A stretch of 62,000 nt of DNA from Acanthaster planci. Lineage: Eukaryota > Echinodermata > Asteroidea > Valvatida > Acanthasteridae. The DNA lies in contig NW_019091383.1 of NCBI RefSeq assembly GCF_001949145.1, positions 1,943,752 to 2,005,751 on the forward strand, in the 5' to 3' direction. Below the pieces are notes generated by a model. The model did no database searches. It was not told where the DNA came from and was given only the letters and a program-made list of their open reading frames with translations. This document shows positions 1 through 14,500 of this stretch, piece by piece (position 1 is the first letter of the stretch; each line of letters opens with the position of its first letter). Position numbers and translations under genes: made by a program.

Positions 1-400
1 TTAGGCTGTCTTTGGTGAATCCTGCGGGGCCTACTGTACATGTATTAGGTTGTATTTCTTTGCTGTGATACGAGTCTGGCGGACTTTGAGACTCAGATGT
101 TGGATTTCATTTTCCCACTCCCTCTTAATCACAGAGCTTAATAAACCTGGTGATTTGGACGCGTCACTGAATGACAACAAATGTTCCTGTTGATGTCCCC
201 ACAATGCCTTCATAGATTTCATCCGTGAGTTGCAAAAATCCACGTCTGATTCCTCATCTAATCATTTTCCAACAAACCTGATATCCCCTGTAAAGCCTTA
301 TTTGGTGTGGTGGGTTTAACCGTAACCCAACGTTAAAACTGGATTTTGGTCAGCTTTGATAGGTTCTGGGATGTACATGCCCTACCTTGGACTCTGCTTA

Positions 401-656
401 CATATGTGACCCACTCTGTGAAAATGAGTCGCCAGAGCCACTTTTTGAGTTTTCATTTGTATTGGAAAGAGCAAATTGAATTTTTTGTTTTTATGTATCG
501 CTCAGTTTGGTATCCTGATGAAAGTGGTTACTCCATGGTGAAAGATGCTGTGGGTTGCTATTGATTTACACTGTGCACAATTATTCTGAAGGACTTTTTC
601 CTCCAAAGTGGCTCTGGCGACTTAAGATTCATTTTCACAGAGTGGGTCACATATAT
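401..656. mobile_element. foldback (MITE-like) element
   Basis: The left arm (about 401-446) reads TGTGACCCACTCTGTGAAAA and onward. The right arm (about 605-656) is its inverted complement with few mismatches, including GTGGCTCTGGCGACT and CACAGAGTGGGTCACA. About 160 bp of unrelated sequence lies between. No transposase is encoded. Long inverted termini without coding capacity fit a non-autonomous DNA transposon. The family is not identified. Confidence 0.65.
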
Positions 657-1929
657 GTGAAGATATCCCTCTTTTGTTGGGTTTTCAATTTTGCCATTTA
701 GTCCCTGCACTGTTCGGTGTTGGCAGGGGTCAAGCAAAAATGTCAAGAAAGTTGGGATTTGGTAATCCTGGATAACCCAGTCTTTTTGTGGGGAACATTC
801 CTGAATCCCCCAATGTGCAGGAAACCAATGGCACGTTCTCTTTCCTTCAACAAACGAGGGGCATTACGTCCCATGTAAAGTAATAGCAGTTAAGCTCTAC
901 TTTCCCCAATCCCACAAAATTGTCCAAACCTGGTGGATTTTGAAGGGTCTAGGAGGGTAAGGGCTGATACAGTTTCTTACCCCTGTGCTCTCAACCTGTA
1001 GAAAGAGCTAGACATAGGTTCTTGTCAATTCTGTAGACACCAAACTGTTCTTTATGAATTTTCCATTGCAATACAGAACTCGCCGTAATTGCCTGAGCAC
1101 AGCAACCTTTTTGTGTCAATGGACGTGATTGGCTAGCTGCATTGAAATGGTGCAACTTGTTAGCCAATCAGAAATTCTTTAAGAGAGCGATTCATCCCAG
1201 CGGCCTTAATAGACATCCACCCAAGTGTTGATCCTCCATTCATCCGTTGGTGCTGACAGTAATGGCTTGGTTTGTAAGTTATTTGCATCTAATCTACAGT
1301 ATGTCTTAGTTGAGACTGAGGGCACATTTTGTGGCTAGTAGTGGCACACATGTCTATGGGAAATGGCTCCAGATGCTAGCCAGTGGCCTCCATTGGCACG
1401 TGCGCTATTTTCAGCCATAGCCACAATTCTTAATTTCTGTGTATGTAAGTCAAAGGAGTGAATATGTATAGTGCTGTGTCCAGTTTATAACTGAATGTAC
1501 ACAGATCATGGTTGTGTTTTTGTACTGTCTTAACTTGAGTTGTGAGACAAGCGAAATTAGCATGAATCATTGTCTCAAGTGACACTTAAAGTGCCCCCAC
1601 CTGTCAAACAATTGGCATTTTTGGCCAAAAGAGAGCACTGTTTGTGGGTGGAGCCGGTAAGTCAGCAAAAATAGAAATAATTCACACTTACCAGATAGTA
1701 CATGGTGCCACCGAGTGTTCACCTCAGAGCTGGGAGCCAATTTTAGCCTCTCTTGTTGACATCTTCCACCAATTGTCCCGGAATCCATTGCCTGTCTTTC
1801 ATTGGTCACATTGACAGTTAACATCGTTATTGTCCAAAGAATCTGACCCCAAGTTACCCACGCTCAAAAACTGCAGAAGTAAAATTGACTGCCTAGGCAG
1901 TTTTAGGTGGTGCAAAATGAATGCTTTGA

Positions 1930-2170
1930 TTTGGAAATACACATGAACCATTACTCATTCTCACGCTTGTACTCACACTTGAGTGCATTCGTGAAAATGT
2001 ACTCAGGAAACTACTCATTCTCATGAAATGTATTCGTAAGCAAAATGTCTGTGTACTTGTATTCATGAGCATGATTGGGAAGTACAGTACCCAGGCACCT
2101 ACATGTACCTTTGCTCTCACCATATATGCACATGCGAGTAGAGGTGCTCGTGAAAATGTACTCGACTACC
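1930..2170. repeat. degenerate short-period repeat region
   Basis: Variants of TCATTCTCA, TGTACTCA and CGTGAAAATGTACTC recur in this stretch, for example near 1990 and 2149. The period is irregular, so this is a decayed low-complexity repeat, not a clean array. The overlapping short open frames on both strands here are by-products of it. Confidence 0.35.
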
Positions 2171-4220
2171 ACACCGACACAAACAGATGTCGGCTTTCCC
2201 ATGCAGTGCAGAGTAGATGAGGTAGAGCCTGGCATGAGCTGCTTTTCTGCACTATCAATCATTGTGAGTTACTCTTGTTCACGGCAATGTCCGTCATTAT
2301 TTTCCCCCGTCCAGGAACACTGGTTCTAAAGATATAATGCATGCATCTTATTCTGTGTCGTCTTTCAAATTGGAAACACACTGTTGCAAATAATTTCCAA
2401 ATCCATCGCTTCAAATCTCTTAGGATATATAGTTTCAATTTAAATTTTCTTTGCCATTTTGGAGCACTGGCGATCGCTAAATCCTTTGAGCTGTAATTGG
2501 AGAGATTTTATTTCCATGATTAAGCCCCTAGTTGACACATGCACAGTCATGGCCGGACACTACCCACAATGGTTTGTTTTCATTTCAAACAATTCCGTGA
2601 ATGACTCAGAGATCACTAGTGCTCTTAGATATGATGAATACAAACAAAGCAAGGATTTTCATAAATGTATCCCTTTTCCATCTGGACAGGTGTCAAGCAT
2701 TATGTCTAATGTGTGTGTTGCCTTCACATACTGCTTACAAGCCAAAGATTTAAATGTGTGTTTTATCTTGATGTCATGTGGTACCTATCTAGTCACGGAT
2801 GCTGTATTCTGATTGGATGGTATTCTTTTACTCATGTTTAATAGATAAGATTTGAAGGTTTTCATGGTGAAAGAAACTAGACGAGTAAACTGCTTGCCGT
2901 TGCACCATGTATCAATCTCTTGAGTAGGTGTGGTTCTGAGAAGAACCGGGGAATAACTCAAGTGTACTCTGTCCGTCTTCACCAATCATTTTACTCGTCT
3001 TCTGAAGTCTAGTTTTGTGTTCCTTATGCAGGGTTGTTGCTGGATGTAATTTAAGTAAATTTGTGCAAAGAATACGAGGGTACGGTTCTAGGTTATAGAG
3101 AATGCAAGCAAAAATTTATTCATATGGTATTTGTTTTCTACTTCAGCTGTGTGTGTTTTAGGGAGAGCTTCTCTGAAGAATCACATCCAAAACTCATCCA
3201 AGAAATATATCTTAAGTCACAATGCTTAACACCAATTGCTCAACTTGTATCTTGTTGCATTTAGGCTGGGCCAAGCCTGATCTTAATCAGCATCGATTAG
3301 AATTTGCTTCAGTCAATGTAGCCAAGGAGGGCTATGACACCTTTTAAGGGGTAATGGACTTTTCCTCTTGAAAACGATTTGTAGTTACATGCAATATATC
3401 TGGGTCTTGGGGTGGCTAAACTCCAGAGGGTAACTTTTCTTAATGGGGGAAATAAAATTGGTGAAATATGAACAAAATTTCACATTTTAATTTTTCGAGA
3501 AGATGCTGACAATTTTGCAGGTGGCCCAAGCTGCGAAGTTTTTCCTGAGATACAATGTAGCTCACAGTTTTCTCTCTGTGAGCTTTTCAATGGATAAGAA
3601 GCTCTCTGTGCACAAACCCCATACAGCTTCAGTCCTCCTTGTTGAACTTGGACCAACCAGCTCAGAAAAATATGCCAACTTCAATTCAGAATGTTATTTT
3701 TAAAATTCAAAATTGTATCAATATAAAACAAACACTGCCTTCTGCCAAATTGTTCAGTACAATTTACACCGCCAGTTGAGAGTTCTGCAAGATTTTTTGC
3801 CTGTTTCAAAAAAAAAGAAGTTAATGTATGACCAACAATTTGAAGGTGCTTTTTTCAAAAGACAGAGTTTATAGTTTCTAGGAAGGATTTGTCTGTGTGC
3901 TCAGCTCAAATTTTTGTTCTGTCAAGTCTGTAGTCACATGTGCTTATTATAGGTGAAGCTTTCTCTGAAACATAAGCACATTTGAGCTAGCAAGTCTAGA
4001 TACGGCGGGCCGTGACAACTCACTTGTAATAGAAGATTTCCATCTCCCAAATCCTCAAAGAAAGATTCACGTTGTGGCATATCTCTGTGCCAACATACCC
4101 CTAGCATTGTATCTGACGTAACTTAGCAGTGAGCATTTTAGGTTAGATTTTGTTCCTTTGAACGGCAAACAAGAGCCATTTCTTTCATCTGTGGAGGTTA
4201 CAAATTCAGTTCCGTGTCCG

Positions 4221-4297
4221 GACATCACTTGACACCCTCTGCACAAACCCCATGAGACTGGTTTGAAAAATTCTGAATATTTTCTCAGCAAATTATT
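4221..4297 (-). repeat. dispersed repeat copy, partner at 34.64-34.70 kb
   Basis: The reverse complement of this segment shares about 70 bp with 34637-34704, including CAGTCTCATGGGGTTTGTGC. The two copies are in opposite orientation 30 kb apart, and one lies upstream of nothing recognisable while the other is inside a DHRS11-like intron. They are therefore members of an interspersed family, not a segmental duplication. The class is unknown. Confidence 0.5.
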
Positions 4298-4716
4298 CAA
4301 TATCAGCCCTGTTAAATTTGAACTTTTAGGACGTTATTGCATTGTGATGGCTGATATACCCCTGCAGGGAAAAATGAGTAATGTCCGTATATAGAACTCT
4401 GTGCAAGTTTGGTACTGTTCACCTGGGAACAATCATGACTTGAAGCAGGGTGTAGTTACATGTGGAATCTATAGCATTTATATAGCTTTGTAGTATATTT
4501 CCAAGTGGTGCAGAGGTGAACTATTTTTATTCCAGAAATTATATACATGGTGTCTGTGAACTATCAATCTCCAAATTGATCTATTTAATATCATACCCTA
4601 GCAAGTTCTTTCGTTTTCATTCATTCATTCCTATAGCCCCGATTGTAGTGGCAATATTGTACATGGCTTTCAACCACTTTCCTTTTTTTTTTTTTAATGT
4701 GTGGAATGTCTAAGGT

Positions 4717-4775
4717 TTAACCCTAACCCTCCTCAGTCCTCCAACAAGTGAAGGATTGAGGAGGGTTAGGGTTAA
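4717..4775. repeat. telomere-like hairpin, TTAACCCTAACCC termini
   Basis: TTAACCCTAACCCTCCTCAG is followed after a short loop by its near-exact inverted complement ending GGGTTAGGGTTAA. This gives a stem of about 25 bp with a loop of roughly 7 bp. The ends resemble two telomere repeat units, but the symmetric form fits a tiny foldback element better than a telomeric insertion. A related element with the same ends is at 16.4-16.6 kb. Confidence 0.6.
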
Positions 4776-7700
4776 GATGTAACTATCACACAATAATCAT
4801 CAAATCATCATCGATTCCATCAAGAACTGTAAATTGCAAGGCCCAGAGTTTAAGTAAAACCTTTTTAAAACTTATTTCAATTTTCTGTTTTTTTTGGGGG
4901 GGGTGTTAAACATCAACTGGACTTGTCCTTGGTGTTAATCTGTGTATGGCAAACATGAAGCACATTGTACTCAAAGCGTGCATAAAATGTCAAAAATTTC
5001 ATCAATTGTGTAGAAAGCAGGTATTTTTGTCTCAGACCTTGCTCGCGTAATTGAAAAAAATGATTGCCAAATAGTTTTTAAAGCATTCTTTTCATTATGC
5101 TTGAACAACGTAACAGCAATTATTGACTAAGTTATTTGCGTATGAGTCATGTTTTAAAAAAATACCTTGAGCAACTGAAAATGATATTCTCAGTATATAT
5201 ATTTAATATTGATAGTTTATTGGTGAAATAAAATTTGTCCAAGAAATTTTTTCCTCCACAGAGATATCCTTCTTTCCCTGTCAAGAGCAGCCACTCACAG
5301 AGAAGGCTGAAAATTCTGGAAGCTGTTTTCCCAACAAAGTTTTTAACCGCAATCAATGAATGGTCTCTAATATTCATACACAAATACATGTACATGTATT
5401 TAAGCAGTGCAATATAATAAACATCCGAGCTACAGTATTTATTCCAATTTTCATGAAGTTTAATAAATAATTCCAAAATGTCATGTTTACTCGACACAGC
5501 CACCATACTGTACCGGCAAGCCATGCAGATATGACAAAGTGACATATTCCTTGCACTTCTTAAAGCACAGGTCCACACATGTATCCTTTCTACAACAATT
5601 TCTACAGTTACTGAACACAAAACTACGAAGAAAAATCAATGGAAACGAGCTTGTGATATCTATTGCAAGTGTACCCACTTTGAAATAAATTTTGTTTGTG
5701 CAAAAAAGGGGATTTCTGCCCAACAACCAATAAGTTCCACTTGATCCTTAATCTTAGTGATGAGAATCTGTGTGATCAGTGCACTTAATGTTTGATGGGC
5801 ACTGGAAGGAGAAATAATGGAACTCGGTAGCTCGCTCCTCGAAGGCTTTCTTTTCCAGTTTCAGCTGTGTTTTAAGTTTTACAAAGCTGCTGTCAAATTG
5901 TCTTGTCAACTTTTTTGTGACTACTGTTTACTTGCAAAAACAAATTCTTGAAATAGTGCTTTTTAAGCAAATCAATATGTGGATCTCAAAGCAAATGCAT
6001 TTCAGTGGAACTTACAGTGACTGCATTGTTTGATACTAGTATTGCACATTTTCAGACATATGCTACTATCAACATTTATACCCACAGGAAAAATTCTATG
6101 TACAGTTTAAATTGTCAATCATATACATGTAATCATTTTCCACATATATATACATAAATTGTGATGAATGTGAAAAATATTAAAAACCCCAAAACAGAAA
6201 TTATATTGAGATTTTCCTTTTATAAAATATACTTGATTGAAAATTATGGATCACCGAAATGATATAACATATTTCAGTCAAAATTTCAATAATATCACTC
6301 CAGTGTTCAAGCTGTTCACTTCAACACATTGATATTGAAGAATTTTCTCCAACACGTACCAACAGGCCAGTTCATACTTGCTGCGAATTAGTGACTTTTA
6401 GTTAAATATTTGCACTGTGAATTTGCATATGTTGAATGTATTTCAACTAGAGCAAATATCATTGCAAACTTTTCTTGAGGTCGAATTTGCTTTGCTTTGG
6501 CATAAAGTACAAACCAGCCTTTAACTACTCACTATTCATTGCACAAATTCTACATTTCCACTTCATATACGGAAGTTGAAAGACCAGGCCAATGTTCATG
6601 AACAAAAGCTTACCCAGCTAATACACCTTGCTATTAGCAAGGAAATGCTGAAAACCTTATTAAGGAAACTCAAGTGTCATTGCTGCTGTACAAATGTCCT
6701 CACCCAAAGATCTCAAGCACCAGGGCCACATTTCATGGGGTGGTGAGCACTTGAATTTGCTTAGCGCACGAAAAAGCAGTTTGGTTGATATGTCCAGTTG
6801 ATAGTTGTTAACCGTTCAAAAACTCGCTGAGCAATGTTTCCTGCCTGGCAGTTCAGTGATACTGGCTCCCGGATTTGAGTACATTCAGTCAAAAATGGGT
6901 GATGTGAACTCCTGGCCATTGGCAGGCAAGATCTGGTGTAAGCACACCCTCGACAGTCTCTGTTCCTTCTTGGGCCAGTTAACTCATCTGGTTCAGCCAG
7001 ATTCTTCCCTGCTCAGAAAATTTACGCAAAGCACTTTCATGCAATCTGCACAAAAGTCAACTCCAACAGCTACGACACAATGTACCACTCACTCCACCAA
7101 TGACAGCATCTACTTGGGTTTACATATCTATTCTGCTGCGTGTGCTTGCACAAAATTCACAAGTATTACGTCTGACTAACATAATTCAACTTCAAAAAAT
7201 AACATCTGAACACAAGCCACACACTATGCAATACCCCTCCCCTTTTAGAATTCGTAGTGCAAAGGTGATGTATGGTGGTCCTGAGATTAAAGACTTTATA
7301 CAATGACCTCACACACTGTTCATGACGGACCAGCAATAGTATCCAGAAATCCCGAGGTACACTTCCTATTCTGGAGAACGTACATGGTTCACGAACGAAC
7401 CTGTACAATGTGTGCATGGCAATCAGCATTGACATGTCTCGATTCTGCCCATGTGAACGATAGCACAGCACTGGCTAGAGCCCCCCCAAATGGCAGGACC
7501 ATCGAGAGAGCCGTTCTCATCAAAATGGGCACACAATGTGTAGTCTTATATTCTCAGAAATTTAACTTCCAAGTTGTATGTTTCTAGTGTTACATGGAAA
7601 AATTGGGATTTGTGTTGGATAGGATATTTTTCAACCATGACTAAAGCATGATTTTTTGAGTCAGCCATTTTGGAAAACCTCAGCAAAGAATGGAGTTGTA

Positions 7701-8500
7701 TCAGTTTTTCTTGCCAGTGTTCGTGGAATCACGGCACACCAACCATCCAACCTGCAGAAACACAAGTAACCCTCACTGACCCACTGAAGAGACTTTTTCA
7801 CTGGCTGACGTAACCTTACGTGAACCAATACATAATCCATTCTGAAAATGACTACAACCTCTCAACAATACACTACATCTGAGCACAAAAAGCCTGGAAA
7901 AAGCATTCACTGAGTCCTTCCAGATTTAAGGGAATGTCCATTTTTATAATTCCTGATTCAGTTCACTAATGTTTTTGGTTAGCATTTACGAGATTGGAAG
8001 CACTGTCTTAATGCCGATAAATGGAACTGATAAAAACATTCAGCTTCATATAAATATTGACAATGTCTAGGTCATTTTGTAAAAAAAGTACATACATTTT
8101 GGACTCAAGTTTGCATATTTTCGTTTTTAAAACCCTTTTCCTGTACTTCTTAGTTCGGTATCGGCATAATAAAAAGACAGATTCTCAGTTTAAATGTTGA
8201 ATGAGAAACAAAACCGCTATACCTGTAAGACGGGATTCCTCAAATGGAAAATGATGAAAAAAAATCTTCAACAGAACTTGAAATTTCCCTTGTAAGAGAA
8301 ATAGCATCAGCACCAAATCTTGCATCTCAACCCTGCACAGATTCCCAAAAGTTAAAAAAAAACATTACAATTGTATGACATTATTATGACCGTTTCCTGT
8401 TTATGCAGCTGAAACGATTTTCATGGCGGCGACGCCAATTTAATTCTTGACGGGCCTGAGACCCCCCTACAGTAGGACTGTAACAATTGTTTGGTAAATC

Positions 8501-11500
8501 TCAACTCCAGAAAGGGAATCTCTTCTGAGGAGAAGCCTTGCGTTTCTTGGTGTCTGGTTTCTTGACTTCTTGCCTCGTCAGCTGCTTCTTGAGACGCTGG
8601 TCAAGGAGCTGATGGATATCATTCTGAAACGGGTAGAGAAATCAATTTTATCAAACTGCTGGCCTCTACGTGTATGCAAGAGTATCATCTCAACTGAAAT
8701 GCCATTACTGCCTAGCACATCTTTGTCAAAATATGCACAGGTCTGAGCTTATTCAGCGGAAAAATACCGAGCACATTCAGATGAAAATTGTGCACATTCA
8801 GACAAAGTTTAATGTGAAACATCTAGATGAAAATTAGTCTTCACATTAAGATGAAACTTATTGTGCACATTCAGATGAAAGTAACTAGCACATTCAGAGA
8901 AAAGCTTGCCGTACAAAGTTGAATAAAAGTTAAGTTTAAGTATTTTCTGTTCTATGTGAGGGAATGGAGCGATCAGAAAGTATTTGCCACTGTTTCTGAC
9001 GTGAGTTTGCTCGTTTTCATTGGACTGATTGCTCACATTTTACTCAGACTCACGATCAGCATTAGGACTGATTCATTTGATGATCAAAGCTTGACGTCAA
9101 TAACATCTTGTCAGCCCATTAAGAACATGCTTTCTCACAAGTGTAGTCAAGTCCGTCACAGATCAATTTTGAAGTCCGCTCAGAATAAGGACGAACAATG
9201 ACTATGGAGTGCCCTTTCCACATCTGATTTGAATTGTTTATAAGATTGGAACTTGGACCACACAATTTGTAACTGACGTGTCAAGGACTTGTGAGGACCT
9301 GCATCGTGAACATCTGGGGACTCACAAGGACTTAGGAGGACCGACACGCCAATTCTAACCTTTACCAAGATATGAACCTGTTCCAGATGTGACCCAAAGT
9401 TACAAAATCAACCTTGGGAATTGCTAGGGTCACACTCGGCTTGCTCCATCGACCTCAGTTTGTGGACAGTTATTACATGTATATGATCAATTAGCTGAAT
9501 GATTCTATCAAAAAGGTGACAGACAATGGAACGTCAGTGTCTCAGTCTTTACCTGCCACTGGTCCAGCTGTTCAGACAAACTCACTTTCTGCTTAATAGC
9601 TCCAATCAACTGGTCATCCAACTTGTTCATATCTGCTTTGGCCTGAAACAAGGCCTGCTCTGCAGCTGTTTGCCTTCAGAGACAAAGGAACATCCAACAA
9701 ACAAAACAATTACTACAGTGTACCATCTTCTCCCAATGCAATGTACCACATGATTTTTTTTTCAGTTATTTTCCTTTCGCATACGTTCATCCAACGGCAC
9801 ATTTGGTGCCAATTACAGAATGAAGTGACAGTTAAGAAGACAATGAGAAAACGTTCAGTTTTAGAGATGGGGGGGGGAAACCCGGATAAATGGGAGAACC
9901 CACGAAACCAGGCAGGGACTAAAAACACAATTCACATGCCGACCTAGGTGGGATTCAAACTCAGGTCGCGGAGGTGGGAGGTGAGGAAAGAGCCACAACA
10001 CCAACCAAACTCCCCGAGAGCATTTTGTTGTTCAAGTGTGACCATGATATTCCCCGTGTAGACCTATGAACAAGATATGTCCACACAACACAGATAGTGA
10101 GGACATTGTCTAAACTTGCTCGATCCCAATCTTTTCCTACCTCTGAAAAACTGGTTTAGAGGAATCTTGAGGTTATTTTGTTTGTACCAAAAGAGAAAGG
10201 AACAGTCAAGGATGCCATTAACAAAATCCAGCTGACAGTGGTGTCCACAGTGCAAGAATAGTGAGTATTTTTAACAACAAAGCACTGAGGACTGTCAACA
10301 CTAGGTATTCAGCGGTAACATGTGTGAACACACAAACTTCCCATGTCTTTCATAAGTCTAGGGCAAAAGCTGAATCATCAAAGCTTGCTGGAGTGTACTT
10401 TTCTTTCGGACCTGAGAATGGCTTCATCTCGTTCACTCTGCAGTCGATCGATGACTTCTTCTTGACTAACATTGGATGACAGGTCTAGAGAGTGTACAGA
10501 TGGCTTTCTCTGTGGAACAGGCAAAGATAAGTTTCCCCTCTCCTCAAGCTAAAAAAGAAATATGAGGAGGGAGCTTTCAAATGCCGAGGAAGAACAGTAA
10601 CAGCTTTGGGTGTTATCCAACGAACAAGTATTCCGAATCATGAAAAGCTAGATACACGCACAAGTAAGTTTGAAAAAGCACATGTATATGTGTATGAAAC
10701 ATGATGGGTGTGTCAATGATTTTGTGCACATTCTGTACGTTACCCAAGACATTCGCGGAGTTCAGCGTTTTCAGTCTACTGTTGGGCATCTATGTGGACA
10801 ATACTCACCAAAAAAATGTGACATTACTAGTCTTTGTGATGATTGAGTGATGAAAAAAGACTGCGTTCTGCGCGAGTGAAAAGGAACAGTTTGGTGGATT
10901 TGCTCTGATGCAAAGTTACTGATGCAAACTTCAAAGAGGTAATGTTGATGTTTAAGGTTGCCAACCACAAAGTGTAAACATGTGTACGTCACAATCATTC
11001 CATTGACGGACTTAATAAAGAGAGCTTTGGGGAGAGGGCATAGTGTTAATTTTGAAATAAACCCCCCCCCCCCACACACGCACTTAAATAACAGAAGGCA
11101 TGTTCTGAAAGGGTGTGGGATGAATTCCATTGAAGTTTTCAGCCAGAGAGATGTTTGGAAGTCTTTTGAACACCATGTGGGCCACTGAAATACATAAATT
11201 CACCGTGCCAATGTCATGAATATATACAAGTGCACAAAACACACTGGACGTCATTTTCAACTCAAATACGACTGTCAGGTACTTGATTTTCATAATACTG
11301 ACTAAAGTCCAGGCTCCATCCCAAAATGGAAGATCTCCATGCAACCCCCCAGTCATCAATTTTCACCATTCCAACCAATCTCTGTATCGTTGGAACATAC
11401 ATGTACACGTACACGGCTCCACCCACCTTGTCATCCTCACTGGACAAGCTACTGAGATCGGTCTCATCACAGGACGCTGTAAACCCTGCTGCTGGGGCCC

Positions 11501-14500
11501 ATGCCAACTCTAACTCATGCTCGAGGTTTCGAACCTGTTGCCGTGGAAACAGATTAGATTAGACTTCATTTCAAGCCTTCACACAGCCTTTCATGATGCC
11601 ATGACCTTTTTAAGGACTGAATGACCTGTTCACTTCAGTTACAAGTTTCAAAAACCATTTTACAACAACTTTACTCCTCTTTAAGTGACCTGTATAAATA
11701 GAGACACACGCCTCTTTAAACAGTCAATTACACAAATGCCCTTGGAAAAGGTTTTGTTCAATGAGTCAAGCAATGCTATGAAATGTCAATGTGGGAAATT
11801 GGTTGAAAATAAACTCAGCGGCAGGCAAGCCGATGTAACCCCTAAAATGCAATCAAGGTGAAACTGAAACAGGGACAAGGAGGTGTGACGGTTCTCAAGA
11901 CTAACGATGACACACCCACATGATTCATGCCTGCCTGCATTCCAGATATTAATCTCAATGCCGTTATCTGTGGGCAGCATTGATCCAGAGTTCTGCACTG
12001 TGTAATGAAAGTTCCCCGATACTGAACTCTGCATCAATCTTAATTTTAATCCCAGGTCTTAGACAGATGCAGTAACTGTGATGATTTACCCTTCAGGAGC
12101 TTTCATTACTTAAGCAGAGCTTTCATCTGTTCTGGCGTATTGCATAGTAACAGTGTGACAGTACATGTATCTAGGCGCATCACGGACGGTTAATGTACAC
12201 GTAGACATACATGTACTGGTGACACCAGGTTTCTACTTTTTGCAGCCAGAACTCAACGCTCACATTTTCCCCATTGAATTTGAGGGGTTTGGAAATGATA
12301 AGGATTAAAGTTGGTGACATGGCGAACATTTGCTTAAATTTCGATAGCTGATGTCAGGTCTGAAACAGGCTTCCTGCTGACAGTTTATCCACATGTGGCA
12401 TCTCATGCACACTTTCCACCCTTTATAGGGGGGTTTTTGTGGTTGCGCTGCTTCATACATAAAAGAAAAATAATGATTTTGGAAGTTCCCACCATCAAAC
12501 CACGAGAGAAATAACAAAAATGCCAATATATGCTCCCACCACCAGAAATATTCAAATAATGACTGCAAATAATTGTACAAGAATACAAGAAATGGACACA
12601 TACTGAAACAATTACTATGGAAACTATGCTTTCATTCATTTCAGTAAGAATGGATCATGGGCAGGTGTCCACGGTCAAGCCTGAGTTTCCAACATGTACC
12701 ACTCCCAAAATCCAATGACAGCTTTTGTTTGATTGTCATGGAATCAGGACTGTAGAGTCCAATAAAGCCACTTTTAAGCTCTGTCCGAACGACTCAGCTG
12801 TGGCTTGAAATTATGAAAACAGCTCTATGGCTGCGGCTGCAGCCACTACCCATCGAGTTGTGTGTGATTCCAAGCCACAGCCCAAGTCATTCAGACATGA
12901 CCAATCTTTACGTGCCTGTTGCAATTGTCAATTACATGTACTAGACCTGGCCAAGTAGAAATACACGCCAGTGCTTTGGATTTTGGAAAATTCAGGTCCA
13001 TGTACATGTAACCTCCGGGTTGCAAAACCACGATAGTCAGAATTGACTATGATGTCATCATTTGTGGCTGCAATGCAAATTAATCAACAAAAAAACCCAA
13101 GGTAAGGCGTCAAATTGTAGCTCGAGATTGCTGACGGTCCCAACAGACTGAACATATTAACATAATGCCTCCATTAGGAACAGGCAATAATAAGAAAGCA
13201 GGGGAGGGTGGCACAGTTATGCTAAGGAATGATTACGACGCCGAAAGCAAAGCACACGTCCATGTATGTTTAATGGTAGAGTAAATGGAATATGACCCAA
13301 AACCCCATGGCGTGAAGGAACAGACTCATGAATGCAGGTAATATCCTGGAAAGACGGATGATCCCATCACACCCTTCAATTCTGTCTGCCATTTTCACAA
13401 CTCAATAAAAAAAGGACAAACTGCCACAGACCACATTAAAAAAAAAAGAAAGAAACCCTCCGAACGTAAACACCATGCATAATTCCTCCACAATTGGTTA
13501 ACAATGAGTAAAACTGCCCAAAACTTTTCCAAATATTTGTTACAGATGTAACGGTTTCAAGTTCACTTTGGCTTTTGAAAAAACTAGACAGCTTATTTAA
13601 TGTTAGTCTTCACTATAACACATAATGTTTGCCCTCATTCCAACAAATTAAGCAGCGATATTACAGAACAACTACAGTACATGCAGAATGTCTTCAAACA
13701 AGAGCTGAAGGCATGGATAAAAAAAACTAACATAATACAAAAAATTAGTTCACCCCAACCGCATCATCAGTAATTAGTAGAGAACAGCAGGTGATTTGTG
13801 GAGGGGTCGAGAAGCAAATGGATGCTGACGAAATAAAACAGGAAACCACCGAGGAGTGAGCTAGACAATGAAGTGGTGTTTTGTACTGACCTCTGAATAA
13901 AGAATCTGGGTCAGCTTGTACCTTGTCTTAAACGGAAGATAGGGAAGATTGGAAGACAGAAGTTACGTAGACATACATGTATAGATTTACAAGTTACTGA
14001 CGAACCTTGCAACTCTTGAAAACAATCAACCACAAAGTGCACTTTCCTGTTTGAGCCCAACAAAACAACTGGAAAGGTACACTTTTTACACAGAAGAAAG
14101 TTTCTTATCAGTATCAAGATTGGTAATGTTACAGAATGTCACAAATTAAAATGTACAAGATGCTACAGTGACTTCCAAATTCCTGATAAAACTATCTAAC
14201 GTTTTTGTTATCCCCCCCGCCAGAAAAAAAAAGAATGGAGACATTTTTACAATTGCTTTTTCTAAAAACTAAATGAAGTGCATACCATCTTTGGTTGATT
14301 TATTTTAGAATTAAAAACCCTAGAAAAAGTGCCTACTGGCCATGGCACATGCTGTGGCAACAACACACCTGTCCAGTAATTTGGAACCACAAGCAGTAAA
14401 ATGTCGGTTTCTATTTACCCTGGCAGAGACTGTACATATCTCCGTATCCTTCTTCTTCAAGTCATTCTCCTGTCTGTCTATTTCTGATTGCAGAAGTTCA

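Larger units (their letters stand above)
1..8500. other. gene-poor flank downstream of the BICDL-like gene
   Basis: No coding exon is recognised here on either strand. Open frames are short, lack recognisable domains and are not linked by matching splice phases. The stretch holds AT-rich unique sequence, foldback elements and dispersed repeats listed separately. The part adjacent to 8.5 kb probably includes the 3' untranslated region of the minus-strand BICDL-like gene, whose stop codon is at 8501-8503. I could not place a convincing polyadenylation signal. Confidence 0.5.

Noticed and set aside
1320-1435. Possible inverted repeat with GTGGCTA and TAGCCAC ends
   Set aside because: Only short terminal blocks pair and the inner arms do not, so evidence for an element is too weak.
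2459-2812. 117-codon plus-strand frame in the gene-poor flank
   Set aside because: No recognisable features and unusual composition for an exon. No neighbouring exons fit.
6805-7179. 124-codon plus-strand frame downstream of BICDL
   Set aside because: No domain, no splice partners, and it overlaps other short frames in different phases. Likely chance.
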